Shown: positions 10,001 to 22,039 of the stretch, in pieces | Layout: every line of letters begins with the position of its first letter | How positions within the stretch are numbered: the first letter of the stretch is position 1 | DNA from: Mercurialis annua | Lineage: Eukaryota > Streptophyta > Magnoliopsida > Malpighiales > Euphorbiaceae | NCBI RefSeq assembly: GCF_937616625.2 | Contig: NC_065570.1 | Span: 22,592,046 to 22,656,045 of the forward strand | Direction: 5' to 3' | DNA length: 64,000 nucleotides | The notes under the pieces: model-generated | Seen by the model: the letters and a program-made list of their open reading frames with translations, nothing else | Told to the model about the DNA's origin: nothing | The model's database searches: none | Made by a program: the position numbers and the translations under genes

Positions 10001-13000
10001 ACCAAACAGTTCGCCTTTTTAGAGATTTAAACAAAACGTTTACAAATGTTACAAAATAAAACCAAATGTTTAAAACGTTACGAAACAAATCCAAACGTTT
10101 CACATTTTTAGTGATTTAAGCCAAATGTTTACAAATGTGACGAAACGAAGCCAAACGTTTCACCTTTTTAGCGATTTAAGCCAAATGCTTACAAACGTCA
10201 CGAAACAAATCCAAACGTTTCACCTTTTTAGCGATTTAAGCCAAACGTTTATAAACGTTACGAAACAAATCCAAAATGTCACCTATTTAGCAATTTAAGC
10301 CAAACGTTTACAAACGTTATGAAACAAATCCAAACGTTTCACCTTTTTAGCGATTTAAGCCAAACGTTTATAAAGCTTTTGAAACAAAACAAAACGTTTC
10401 CCCCTTTTAGCAATTTAAGTGAAACGTTTACAAACGTTATGAAACAAATCCAAACTTTTCGCCTTCTTAGCGATCTAAGCCAAACGTTTACAAATGTTAC
10501 TTAACAAAACCAAACGTTTCACCTTTTTAGCGATTGAAGCCAAACGTTTACAAACGTTACAAAACAAATCCAAACGTTTAAACATTTTTAGCGATTTAGG
10601 CTAAACGTTTACAAACGTGACGAAACAAAGCCAAACGTTTCACCTTTTTAGCGATTTAAGGCAAACGTTTACAAACGTCAGGAAACTAATCCAAACCTTT
10701 CACCTTTTTACCGATTTAAGCCAAACGTTTACAAACGTTACGAAACAAATCCAAACGCTTCACCTTTTTAGCAACTTAAGCCAAACGTTTACAAACGTTA
10801 CGAAACAAAACCAAACGTTTACAAACATTATGAAAAAATTCCAAACGTTTCACCTTTTTAGCAATTTAATCCAAACATTTAAAAATTTTACGAAACAAAT
10901 GCAAACGTTCCATATTTTTAGAGATTTAAGCCAAACGTTTACAAATGTACGAAACAAATCCAAACGTTTCATCTTTTTATCGATTTAAGCCAAACGTTTA
11001 CAAACGTTACAAATAAGTCCAAATGGTTCGCCTTTTTAGCGATTTAAGCCAAACGTTTACAAACGTTTTCACCTTTTTAGCGATTTAAGCCCAATGTTTA
11101 CAAACATTACGAAACAAATCCAAATGTTTCACCATTTAAGTGTTTTAAGCCAAACGTTTACAAACGTTACGAAATAAATCCAAACGTTTTGCCTTTATAG
11201 CGATTTATGGCAAACGTTTACAAACATTTTCCCCTTTTTAGCGATTTACGCCAAACATTTACAAACGTTACGAAACAAAACCAAACGTTTCCCCATTTTA
11301 GTGATTTAAGCCGAACGTGTACAAATGTTAAGATACAAATCCAAGTGTTTTACCTTTTATAGCAATTTAAGAGAAACTGTTACAAATGTTACGAAACAAA
11401 TCCAAAAGTTTCATATTTTTAGCGATTTAAGACAAACGTTTACAAACGTTGCGAAACAAATCCAAACGTTTCATCTTTTTAGCGATTTAAGCCAAACGTT
11501 TACAAACGTTATAAATGAAAAGCAAACGTTTCGCCTTCTTAGTGATTTAAGCCAAACATTTTACAAACGTTTTCACATTTTTAGCGATTTACGCCAAACA
11601 TTTACAAACGTTACGAAACAAATCCAAATGTTTCCCCATTTTAGCGATTTAAGCCTAATCTTTACAAACGTTACGAAACAAATCCAAACATTTCTCCTTT
11701 TTAGTGATTTAAGCCAAACGTTTGCAAACGTTACGAAACAAATCCAAACGTTTACAAACGTTACGGAACAAATCCAAACGTTTCATCTTTTAGCGATTTT
11801 AAGCCAAACGTTTACAAACGTTACAAACAAAACTTAACGTTTCACCTTTTTAGCGATTTAAGCCAAACGTTTACAAACATTTTCACCTTTTTAGCCATTT
11901 AAGCCAAACATTTAGAAACATTACGAAACAAATCCAAACGTTTCCCCATTTGAGCGTTTTAAGCCAAACATTTACAAACGTTACGAAACAAATCCAAAAG
12001 TTTCGCCTTTTTAGCGATTTAAGGCAAACGTTTACAAACGTTTTCACCTTCTTAGAAATTTAAGCCAAACAATTACAAACGTTACGAAACAAATCCAAAC
12101 GTTTGCCTATTTTAGCGATTAAAGTCAAACGTTTACAAACGTTATGTAAAAAATCCAAAAGTTTCACCTTTGTAGGTATTTAAGCCAAACATTCACAAAC
12201 GTTATGAAACAAAATCAAATGTTTCCCCTTTTTAGCAATTTATGCGAAACGTTTACAAACGTTACGAAACAAAACCAAAAGTTTCATCTTTTTAGCGATT
12301 TAAGCCATGCGTTTACAAACGTTATGAAACAAATCCAAACGTTTCACCTTTTTAGCGATTTAAGCCAAACATTTACAAACATTACAAATCAAATCGAAAC
12401 GTTTAATCCTTTTAGCGATTAAAGCCAAACGTTTACAAACATTACGAAATGTGAAACGTTTGGATTGGATATGAAAGAAAGCCAAACGTTTACAAACGCT
12501 ACGAAATAAATCCAAACGTTTTACCTTTTTAGCGATTTAAGCAAAACGATTACAAATGTTATGAAACAAATCCAAACATTTCACCTTTTTACTGATTTAA
12601 GCCAGACGTTTGCAAACGTTATGAAACAAATCAAAACGTTTCACCTTTTTAGCGATTTAAGCTAAACGTTTACAAATGTTATGAAACAAAACCAAACGTT
12701 TCACCTTATTAGCGATTTAAGCAAAACGTTTACAAACGTTACGAAACAAATCCAAGCTTTTCACCTTTTCAGCAATTTAAGCCGAATGTGTAAAAATGCT
12801 ACGAAACAAAACCAAACATTTGGCGATTTAAGGCAAAATTTTAGCGATTTAAGGCAAACGTTTACAAACGTTACGAAACAAATCTAAATGTTTCACCTTT
12901 TTAGCGATTTAAGCCAAGCGTTACGAAACAAATCCACAAGTTTCACCATTTAGCGATTTAAGACACATGATTATAAACGTTGCGAAACGAATCCAAATGT

Positions 13001-13838
13001 TTGACCTTTTTCAGCGATTGAAGCCAAACGTTTACAAAGGTTATGAAACAAATCCAAACGTTTCACTTTTTAGCGATTTAAGCCAAACGTTACGAAAGAA
13101 ATCAAACGTTTACAAACATTATGAAACAAATCCAAACGTTTCACCTTTTATGTGATTGAAGCCAAACGTTTAAAACATTACGAAACAAATCCAAACGTTT
13201 CACATTTTTAGCAATTTAAGCAAAATGTTTACTAACGTTACAAAACAAATCCAAACGTTTCACCTTTTTAGCGATTTACGCCAAACGTTTACAAACGTTA
13301 TGATACTAATCCAAGCGTTTCACTTTTTTCGCGATTTAAGCCAAACATTTACAAACGTTACAAAACAAATCCAAACGTTTCATATTTTAAGTGATTTAAG
13401 CCAAACGTTTACAAACGTTATGAAACAAATCCAAACGTTTCATCTTTTAATCAATTTAAGCCAAACATTTACAAACGTTACAAACAAAGCCAAACATTTT
13501 GCCTTTTTAGCAATTTAAGCAAAACGTTTACAAACGTTTTCACCTTTTTTGCAATTTAAGCCAAACGTTTACAAACTTTACGAAACAAATCAAAACGTTA
13601 CACCATTTTATCGTTATAAGCCAAATGTTTACAAACGTTACGAAACAAATCCAAACTTTTCTCCTTTTTAGCGATCTTAGCCAAACTTTTACAAACTCTT
13701 TCCATATTTTAGCGATATAAGCCAAACGTCTACAAACGTTACGAAATAAATCCAAACATTTCCCCATCATAGCAATTTAAGCCAAACGTTTACTAACTTT
13801 ACGAAACAAATCCAAATATTTCACCTTTTTAGGGATTT
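7060..13838 (+). repeat. 60-bp satellite array, forward orientation
   Basis: The longest uninterrupted satellite stretch. Around 7081-7500 the monomers are in perfect 60-bp register, giving the clearest view of the unit. Two kinds of tiny inverted segment recur. Marker A contains GGTGAAACGTTTGGATTGG (about 7520, 8420, 12450). Marker B contains TTTGGATTTGTTTTGTAAA (about 7830, 8785). They imply a higher-order organisation above 60 bp. Monomers shortened by about 10 bp occur near 8889 and 9060. Apparent reading frames of 60-173 codons across 7030-13518 are 20-residue periodic by-products. A Tekay-like element interrupts the array at 13839. Confidence 0.95.
9366..9499 (+). other. Non-satellite insert, copy 1
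   Basis: About 134 bp unlike the satellite, starting TCAGAGGGTGAGTAACACG and containing TAGTACTCCTTCTATTTGGG and an AACCGA/GGTTTGATTTG-rich tail. A shorter, diverged copy lies at 43962-44058 and begins at the same point of the monomer. The first part has short inverted arms (GTGAGTAA and TTACTCGC). No coding potential; identity unknown. Confidence 0.7.
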
Positions 13839-14046
13839 TGTAACACCCCGTATTTTTCTAACTTGTTCCGTTAAGCCTAAATGGTACCTTGAGTTTGTTT
13901 GAATGGTTCGACCACTTAGATTGGCGTCTCAAAGGCTCCAAACCTTTTAAAATGTGTTTTAAGATGTATTAGAAGTAGTCTCGGAGATTGAAACGTTTTC
14001 GATTTCAAATTCAATATCTCAGATTTTCATCGGAGGCAGTAGCATT

Positions 14047-14121
14047 TCGCGGGCGCGACATGCCTGAATCACGGACGCGATTCATGTATCGCGGGCGCGA
14101 TGTAGGTGTAGTGGGCGTGAC
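14047..14121. repeat. CGCGGGCGCG near-palindrome cluster, 5' LTR
   Basis: Four copies, two exact TCGCGGGCGCGA at 14047 and 14089 and two diverged at 14069 and about 14110, spaced 20-22 bp. Each has 5-bp arms around a central GG. It is strikingly GC-rich in an AT-rich LTR and lies just upstream of a TATA-like TATTTAAA. The same 12-mer occurs in the unrelated Copia LTR at 26577 and 26668. Confidence 0.88.
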
Positions 14122-14207
14122 GCGTGCACTGTTCAGTTCACTGATTTCTATTTAAACTTAGCTTAACTCGACCTAAATCAGATTTTAAACACTTTTAACT
14201 TCTCTAA

Positions 14208-14216
14208 AAACCCTAA
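14208..14216 (+). promoter_or_regulatory. Telo-box near presumed LTR start site
   Basis: AAACCCTAA, the plant telo-box found near transcription starts of many translation-related host genes, sits about 55 bp after a TATTTAAA motif. The copy in the 3' LTR is at 22419-22427. Function here is inferred from motif and position. Confidence 0.35.
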
Positions 14217-15539
14217 TTCAGCTGAAGCTCTATCTTAGTTCATTCCTACATCCTTTCCCTTTAATTTTGAATCTTTGGTAAGTATTCTAACATTGGTTTC
14301 ATGATTACATCCATTAGTTTATATTTTGTGCTCAATCCTTTCCACTTTCTCAATCTCTAGGTTGATTTTGGATCTATATTTTATGGGTTTTATTCAACTG
14401 GTTATTCTTAATCTTTTCCAAACGGTTAGTGGTTCTAAACCCTTGTTATGGTTTGTAGAGATTGCTAGTTGATGTGTTAATTCAATACTTTGGGTGGCTT
14501 GGTTGTATTTTCTGTGTTGCTTTGAATTATAAGTTTTGGAAATCATAATTTGATGTTATATTAGTCTCTTGGGTTTCATTTGAACTTTGAGTGGTTTGGT
14601 TTTGATGTTACAATTGATAGACTTATCGAATTGCTAATGATTTTGGGTTATAAAACTGTTTTTAATTGTTGTTTAAAAATCTGGAAATTACATAAAAGCT
14701 ACTCTTAGGTTGTTTGGACATCAAACGTACTTTGGGTGTATTGGAGGGATCTTGTGAATGGATTTAAGTATCGTTTATTAGTACTTTTGAGATAAAATTC
14801 TGTTTTGATTTCAAACTAAAATCTAGAAATCCTCTTTTAAATATCAAAAGGTTGTTTGATAACAATAATCACATTGAGTGATTTGAGATAGCTATTTAAG
14901 GATCGAACATATGTTAAACGTGGCTTAATTGAATTATATCATTGTTTTAGAAAGAATCGTGTTGCTGGAAATTTTTACAAAGAAAATATTTTTGCACTTG
15001 AAAAGGTTACCTTAATATTTATTGATTTAAATATTTGATCAATGTTTTGGCTTTTTAAAAATTCCTACCTAAGATGGTTTTGATCATGTTACTAAGGGCT
15101 GGAAATTGTTAATAAGATGGTTTAAAACTTGTTAAAAGAATGTTAGTTTATCTTAGGTTGTGGTTTGACTTGAATTAAGTAATATAAGACATACAAGGTG
15201 TTATATGTCATGTAGGGTTTCGGTTGAACTATTTTAGCTTAAGTTGATACTTGAAAGATGTTGAATCTTATTGATTCTATTCGAGGTGATATAATTAAAT
15301 GTACTTGGGGTATTACTTGCTAAGTGTTAGCAAGCTTATTGTTTATGGCATTATTATGTTACGGTGTGATTTCTTATTTAAAATAACTTTGATTTCATTT
15401 AAGGTTTGATTTAAGACTTTGGTTTTAAACTTGTTTATGGTTGCGTCGGGTTAGACGTGGTCTCCCGACATGTTGTGTTGAGCTATACTGCAGTAAGGCT
15501 AATACACTACTTTGGGAACTGTAATTGTTTTAAAAGGAC

Positions 15540-15547
15540 TATATAAG
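15540..15547 (+). promoter_or_regulatory. Candidate TATA box in 5' LTR
   Basis: TATATAAG in a conserved context (AAAAGGACTATATAAG), repeated at 23742-23749 in the 3' LTR and 47749-47756 in the truncated LTR. It is an alternative to the TATTTAAA motif near 14150 as the core promoter; the sequence alone does not decide between them. Confidence 0.3.
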
Positions 15548-16612
15548 TATTTAAGTACTTTGGTTTCATTTTAAAAGATAAGAACTCACCAAAGCCGAAC
15601 TTGCCTTATTTGTTAATTGGTTGTATGGATACTTGGTTGTACTTTGGTTACCTTGTTTGATTCTTGGGTTGTGTTGTGAAATGCTAGTCCTATGTGGTGT
15701 CTAGTATTCTTATAGTTAGGGGTGATTCGGATTTTGACTTATATAATGTTGTAGACCCATCGACTGCTCGTGCTATGGAGTCTAAACAGGGTTAGCTGTT
15801 TTCCAAGATTCACGTGGATAAGCAAGCAATGAGTTTGTAGTGTAATTTACCACTTTATTAAGTACCGCACACTATTTTAGTATATCAAATGTTTGTGAAC
15901 TGTTTTATGGATTATGGATCTGGATTGAAACGAGCTACTCGATAGGCTTGTATCGAGACTGTGTGCACCGGTAAGTACTTTGAGATTGGCTTACCAATGT
16001 CTGGCCTACTTTGGGAATCGATGAGGATTTGTTCCCATCAACTTTGGGATTTCATTTCAATACTATTTTCCATAATCAAATATATATCTTAGTATAAAAG
16101 GATTTGTTTTAAGGGTTTTAAACTTAATAAATGTAAATAGCATTATGAACTCATCTCAGTATATCTGACCCCGTTGTTTTCCAAATTTTCCAGGCTTACG
16201 ATTTTGAGAGCATTGGCCATCTCCGATCTTTTGATTCCTCGGAGGTCTATTTATGTTATCAGACTAGTCAACTGTTTTACTTCTTAGACCGCAGTAGAAC
16301 TAGTTGTCTCTATTATTGTACTTTGGTTTGTCGTAGTGGTACGACTTTTATATTATTATACGTTGGCATGTTACATTGGATTATTTATATATGAGGCATG
16401 TTTCATAGTTTCGAATCACTATTAAGTTATTAATTTAGAATTGCTATTTAAGTTGTTAGATTAGGTTGAAGTCTCGGTTGCCCTCGAGCATTGGTTTTCT
16501 TGCAGGTTTATATTGAATTTAAGGCTTTCCGTGAGGCTTGCTACGGGTTTTGGTACGACCATACCCATACCCTAGCACCGGTCACAATCCATGAAATTGG
16601 GTCATGACAAAG

Positions 16613-16625
16613 TTGGTATCAGAGC
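16613..16625 (+). promoter_or_regulatory. Primer binding site, tRNA-Met type
   Basis: TTGGTATCAGAGC starts 3 nt after the LTR end. It is complementary to the 3' end of plant initiator tRNA-Met, the usual primer of Tekay and many other plant LTR elements. The 340 bp between it and gag is an untranslated leader with nothing else recognisable. Confidence 0.9.
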
Positions 16626-16963
16626 TTTAGTTTCAAACTAAGGCCAAATTTTTACATGTTATGTGTTTATCGCTTTAAGGCATGTTAAGTGTTACAGTTG
16701 AGTCATAGGATCTACTGCGGAATTAGGATTCAAGCCTTGTCTTTTAAAACGTCATCATTTATTTTCAAAATTTTCTACCTTCACCTTTAGGAATGTTTGA
16801 GTCGGTATTATGTGTTACTGATGTTTTATATTGTGAAGTTATGCTTTACTTTGGAATGTTATTGTTATTACTTTGGATAAATTGTTAAATTGTGAGCTAT
16901 TAAATTATACTTTGGGTGTTGCGATGTGGGCATTGTTTGAGGTTTGTTGTTTGATTCTTAAGA

Positions 16964-18420
16964 ATGAATACTCGTGGGCGTGCTGCAGCTCAGTCTGAGG
17001 CTGAAGCTGACGACGCTATGTCTATTGAGGTTGACCAGCATGAACCAGAGGTGCAAGTTGGCAGGGGACGTGCAGGTGGAGTTCAGGCTGGCAGAGGACG
17101 GGGTGGTAGAGGTCAGGCTGCTGGAGGCAGAGGTAGGGGACGTGGTGGTGCGGGCTTTCAGTTACCAGGTGCACCACAAGTTCCTATAGATCCATTTGAC
17201 TTCACGATGTTTCTAGCTGGGATCACTGCACTCCAGAATAATCAAGTGCAACTGCAGGCGGGACAGATCGCCATGCAGAACCAGTATGCTATGATGGGAC
17301 AGATTATGCAGCAACATGTACCACATGCTGGTGGTGTTGCAATTGGTGGTGGCGGGACCAGTGATAAGGATTTGGTGTTGTCTTATGCGAGGTTAAAGTC
17401 GACTGAGTTTTCGGGTGGCAGCGATGCCCTAGACTTTTTGGAGGAAGTTGAGCGGAATGCTTAGAGATTGCAGGCTACTGAGAGACAGACGGTTATGTTA
17501 GTGGAAATGTCCTTGATGGGTCATGCAAGTGATTGGTTTCATAGTGCTATTCGTGCTGAAATGGCTGCTATTACTTGGGCGGATTTTGTGACTCGGTTCA
17601 AGAATTTTTACTTGCCTTATTCGGTGACTGAAGGTCATAGAGACAAATTGCTGGTTTTTAAAAGGGGAGACAGGTCGGTAAACGAGTACACTACTGAGTT
17701 TGTGAGGCTGTGTCGTTTTGCCCCAGATCTACAGACTGAGCAGTAGAGGGTGAACGACAGGTATGTGAAAGGTTTAGGCTCAGATTTTATCAGCCTCCTG
17801 ACTGAAACGAACAAGGAATTTCCTTTTATAGTAGACATTGCCCGTCGGATGGAGGCAAATTTATTACACTTTGGAAAAATGACTGAGACCAAGAAGGCGG
17901 GTGGTGTGGTTCAGAGTAGTGGGCAGCAGAGTGGTAGCAGCAGCTATCAGTCCAAGTCTTCCCAGTACAAGAGTAAGAATAGGGGTGGACATAGGGGATA
18001 TCAGCCGTATTCCCACAGTTCTAGTTACAGTGGTGGTAGCCGTAGTTTTGGGCATGATAACAGTGGAGCATCCATGTTCCTTTTTGTTAAAACTGCAGAC
18101 GCAGGCATTTTGGAGTTTGTACAGTAGCACCGGATAGCTGCTATGCTTGTGGCCAACCGGGCCATTTTGCGAGAGAGTGTCCGACATCTGGGCAACAGGT
18201 GACGTCGGCTAGTGTTTCTCAGCCGTCTTTTCAGCAGCATAGAACTGCTTTTACTCCTTTGGCGGGGTATTCTCAACCCGCTGCTTCGTTTGGTGGCCAG
18301 CGGGGCCGTGGTTCAGGAGGACGTGGTTTCGGTGGCCGTGGTAACGGTGGTAGAGGTTCAGGTAGTTTCAGTTCTGCTCAGGCACCGTAGTAGGGACAGG
18401 GTCAGGCTAGAGTTTTTGCT
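16964..18420 (+). pseudogene. gag: Tekay-like gag, interrupted
   Basis: Encodes the structural protein that would form the retrotransposon particle. The N-terminus is Gly/Arg-rich (roughly residues 25-65). A capsid region follows with SDWFHS, WADFVTRFKNFYLP and RYVKGLG-type motifs. A CCHC zinc knuckle (CYACGQPGHFAREC) is at 18139-18180, then a Gly-rich tail with GRG repeats. In-frame TAG stops lie at 17462 and 17744, another ends the frame at 18125, and the knuckle is in a different frame from the capsid, so there is a frameshift near 18120. A tandem pair of TAGs lies near 18388. Most stops replace expected Gln codons, consistent with C-to-T decay. Confidence 0.9.
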
Positions 18421-18930
18421 TTGACTCCTCAGGATGCTCGTGCATCAAACGCCGCGGTGCAAGGTACTATCCCGATTTCTTTTGTAGATGCAGTGGTTTT
18501 GTTTGATGCGGGTGCAACTCACTCTTTTGTTTCTTCGAGTTTTGCTGCTGAGTTGAGTGTGACACCATCTAGGTTGCTAGAGCCTTTATATGTATCTACA
18601 CCTTTGTCTGATTTTGTTGTGGTGGACGTGGTCTATCCGTCTTGTTCTTTTATTATTCATGGTAGGGATCTTAGAGCTGATTTTATTTTACTTGACGTGT
18701 TATCTTTTGATGTTATCTTGGGGATGGATTGGCTTTCCCGCCATTTTGCTTCTATCGACTGTCGAGGGAAGTCGGTTGTGTTTGGGGTTCCTGGTGATGT
18801 ATGTTTTTCTTTCCATGGGGAGAAGGTGGAGACACCAAAGAATCTTATTTCGGCGATGAAGGCCAAGAGCATGATGGGCAAGGTTTACCAGGGTTTCTTA
18901 GCGGTGGTTCGTGACTTAGAGGCTGTCAGT
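18421..18930 (+). pseudogene. Retroviral-type aspartic protease (pol, N-terminal)
   Basis: Would cleave the polyprotein. The active-site segment reads [10 protein letters not shown], with Asp at 18505; the usual second residue (Ser/Thr in D-S/T-G-A) is Ala here. A second hydrophobic motif (ILGMDWL) follows about 70 residues later, as is typical. This part is open and continues in frame toward reverse transcriptase, but it lies in a pol gene with multiple downstream stops. There is no separate start: in this lineage it is translated as part of the gag-pol polyprotein. Confidence 0.85.
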
Positions 18931-19900
18931 GGTGATGTGCATAGTGTTTCAATAGTGAATGAGTTCACTGATGTGTTTCCAGAGGAGTTACCTGGATTAC
19001 CACTTGACCGTGACATTAAGTTTTGTATCGATGTTGCTCCAGGAACAGCTCCTATTTCGATAACTCCGTATCGGATGGCTCCTGCAGAGCTGTAAGAGTT
19101 GAAGGAACAGTTACAGGAATTGTTGGATAGTGGTTTTATCAGACCGAGTACTTCTCCGTAGGGTGCTCCTGTGTTGTTTGTCAAGAAGAAGGATGGTTCT
19201 TTTCGGCTGTGTATTGACTACAGACAGCTGAACAAGGTTACTATCAAGAACAAGTATCTTCTTCCTCGTACTGATGATTTGTTCGATCAGTTAGAGGGTG
19301 CTAAGTGCTTTTCGAAGATTGACTTGAGATCCGGGTATCATCAACTTCGGATTCGAGACGTCGATGTGCCTAATACTACTTTCAGAACGCGTTATGGGCA
19401 TTTCGAATTTCTGGTCTTGTCTTTTGGGTTAAGTAACGCACCAGCAGCGTTTATGGATATGATGAACCGGGTATTCAAGCCGTTTCTTGATCAGTTTGTT
19501 ATTGTGTTTATTGACGACATACTGATTTACTCTCAGAGTGAGGAGGAGCATGCTTTCCACTTGAGGATGATACTGCAGACTTTGCGTGAGCATCAGCTGT
19601 ATGCTAAGTTTTCAAAGTGCGAATTATGGCTGGACCAAGTTACTTTATTAGGACACGTGGTGTCAAAGGATGGGATCAAGGTCGATCCGAAGAATATTGA
19701 GGCGGTTATGGATTGGCAGAGACCGAGGTCAGTAACCGAGATCAGAAGATTTCTTGGGTTAGCTGGCTATTATCGGCGGTTCGTGCAGGATTTCTCCAGA
19801 ATATCTGCACCGTTGACTAATCTGACACAGAAGGGTGTTAAGTTTGAGTGGACTGACAAGTGCGAGGTGAGCTTTGAGAAGCTCAAAGAGATTTTGATTA
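18931..19900 (+). pseudogene. Reverse transcriptase domain
   Basis: Would copy the element RNA into DNA. Seen in order: [34 protein letters not shown], the catalytic FIDD at 19507-19518 (the family's usual YVDD or FIDD), and the [15 protein letters not shown] segment. In-frame stops TAA at 19093 and TAG at 19159 break the region just before the core. The core itself is open from 19171 to 20022. Confidence 0.95.
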
Positions 19901-20322
19901 CAGCTCCTGTGTTAGCCTTGCCATCTGGCATTGAGGGGTTCACAGTGTATTGTGATGCTTCTCGTATCAGTTTGGGTTGTGTGTTGATGCAACATGGTAA
20001 GGTGATTGCCTATGCTTCTCGCTAGCTGAAGAAGCATGAGGTGAATTATCCTACTCATGATATGAAGTTAGCAACTGTGGTTTTTGCTCTTTAGATTTGG
20101 AGGCACTATTTGTACGGTGCGACTTGCGAGATCCTTACTGATCATAAGAGTCTGAAGTACATCTTTGATCACCGGGAGTTGAATCCGAGACCGCGGAGAT
20201 GGTTGGAGTTACTGAAAGACTATGATTGTTCTATTCAGTACCATCTGGGTAAGGCTAATGTGGTAGCCGATGCGTTGAGTCGCAAGTCTTCGGGTAGTTT
20301 GGCCATATTTCTGAGGTTGGGC
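19901..20322 (+). pseudogene. RNase H domain
   Basis: Would degrade the RNA strand of the RNA-DNA hybrid. Shows the TVYCDAS motif carrying the first catalytic Asp, [12 protein letters not shown], and the terminal [11 protein letters not shown] stops at 20023 and 20092 and a stop at 20323 interrupt it, and the following linker continues in another frame. Confidence 0.9.
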
Positions 20323-20330
20323 TGAGACCC

Positions 20331-21600
20331 ATGGTTCGTGAGTGGCATAGTTTGTTATCTTCAGGATTCAATTTTCAGGTTTCGCAGAGGGGTTTTTTGT
20401 TGGCACAGTTGCAAGTGCAACCGGTTTTGATTGATAAGATCAAAGCTTCACAAGCTGAGGATCCACAATTGAAACGGATCATGGATGAGATCCATTTGGA
20501 TGGGAATCTTGAGTTTGTTCTAGCGGATGGATTCTTAGGTACGGTTCTCGACTGTGTGTTCCGGATTCGGATGGTTTGAGAGACCAGATTCTGGAAGAAG
20601 CGCACAAGTCAGCTTACAATGTTCATCCGGGTTCAACCAAGATGTATCATGATCTCAAGGGTTTGAATGGTGGAGCGGAATGAAAAAGAACGTTGCAGAG
20701 TTCGTGTCTAAATGTTTGACTTGCCAACAGGTAAAGTTGGAACGTCAGAGACCGTTTGGATATCTGCAGCCGCTACCCATTCCAGAGTGGAAATGGGAGC
20801 GTATCGCTATGGATTTCGAGGTGGGTTTACCACGTACCTGACAGGGGTATGATTCGATTTGGGTGATAGTTGACCGTTTGACCAAGTCAGCTCACTTCTT
20901 ACCAATCAAGGTGACTTATCAGGCTTCGAAGTTGGCACAGTTGTACATCGATCGGATTGTTAGTCTCCATGGTGTACCAGTGTCGATAGTTTCAGACAGA
21001 GATTCGATTTTCACCTCTCGGTTTTGGAAGTCATTGCAGGAATATTTAGGTTCGAAACTGGATTTCAGTACTGCATTCATCCTCAGACTGACAGTCAGTC
21101 TGAGAGGACGATTCAGTATTTGGAGGACATGCTCAGGATGTGTGTTCTGGATTTCCAGGGTAGCTGGGATACTCATTTGCCTTTGATTGAGTTTTCCTAC
21201 AACAACAGTTATCACGCTAGTATTGAGATGGCACCTTATGAGGCTTTGTATGGGCGCAAGTGTCGATCTCCTATCTGTTGGGGAGAGGTCGGCGAGCGTA
21301 AACTTTCTAGAGCGGAGATCATCCAGCTTACCTCTGAGAAGGTACCTTTGATCAAGCGTAGGCTTGAGGCTGCCTTTAGTCGGCACAAGAGTTATGTTGA
21401 TCATAAGCGGAAGGATTTTGAGTTTCGGGTTGGCGACTACGTATTTCTTCGGGTTTTTCAAATGAAAGTCGTAGTGCGTTTTGGTGTTAAAGGGAAATTA
21501 GCACCGAGATTTGTTGGTCAGTATGAAATCTTAGAAAGAGTTGGAGCAGTTGCTTATCATTGGGCGTTGCCACCAGACATGTCATTGGTGCATCCAGTGT
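20331..21600 (+). pseudogene. Integrase domain, frameshifted
   Basis: Would insert the cDNA into the genome. The His/Cys zinc region is partly visible (CLTCQQVK near 20715). Catalytic residues are in MDFEVGLP (first Asp, near 20812), [12 protein letters not shown] (second Asp, near 20990) and the [10 protein letters not shown]...LEDM segment (Glu, near 21125). Frames change near 20325, between about 20570 and 20800, and near 21085, and a TGA at 20839 interrupts the catalytic core. The later GxxDFxFRVGDYVFL-like region leads into the chromodomain. Confidence 0.92.
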
Positions 21601-21644
21601 TCCATATTTTGATGTTGTAAAAGTGCGTTTCTGACCTTTCTCAA

Positions 21645-21848
21645 GTGATTGTACCACAGAGTGTTGAGGTTGACCAAGAGCTGTCTTATGAGGAACAACA
21701 TGTTGAGATTATCGATACGCAGGGGTGTAGGTTGCGGAATAAGGAGATTCTGATGGACAAAGTTCTTTGGTGGAATCACTCTGTAGTAGAAGGCACTTGG
21801 GAGATGGAGTCCGACATGAGGAATTATTATCCTTTCCTCTTTCCTTGA
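21645..21848 (+). pseudogene. C-terminal chromodomain of integrase
   Basis: About 60 residues with the pattern YEEQHVEIID...LWWNHSVVEGTWEMESDM, ending YPFLF before a stop at 21846. This is the chromodomain found after integrase in plant chromoviruses, thought to steer integration toward particular chromatin. A stop at about 21618 separates it from the upstream integrase frame. Its presence is the main reason for assigning the element to the Tekay-type chromoviruses, and it fits the location in satellite heterochromatin. Confidence 0.85.
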
Positions 21849-22039
21849 GGTACATTGGATTTATTGGTTGCTTTTATGGTATATTGGTACTTTGGGATAT
21901 GTGTTTATTTTATATGTTACTTGGTGTTTGATATTTTGAGTATTGTACTATGTGCATTACTTTGGTGTGTTTATGTGAGTTGTTGCTTAGTTTCGTTGTT
22001 GTAAAATCGAGGACGATTTTGTTTTTAAGTTTGGGAGAA
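21849..22039 (+). promoter_or_regulatory. 3' untranslated region and polypurine tract
   Basis: T/G-rich sequence with no gene. It ends in the polypurine tract AGTTTGGGAGAA (22028-22039) immediately before the 3' LTR, which would prime plus-strand DNA synthesis. Confidence 0.85.

Larger units (their letters stand above)
13839..16609 (+). repeat. 5' LTR of Tekay-like element
   Basis: Begins TGTAACACCCCGTATTTTTC and ends GGGTCATGACA, with terminal TG...CA. It contains a GC-rich near-palindrome cluster (14047-14121), a TATTTAAA box near 14150, an AAACCCTAA telo-box at 14208-14216 and a TATATAAG box at 15540-15547. The 5' flank, a satellite unit with ACTAACTTTACG and ending GGGATTT, matches the flank of every LTR fragment in the composite array at 27.4-33.5 kb. 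Confidence 0.95.
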
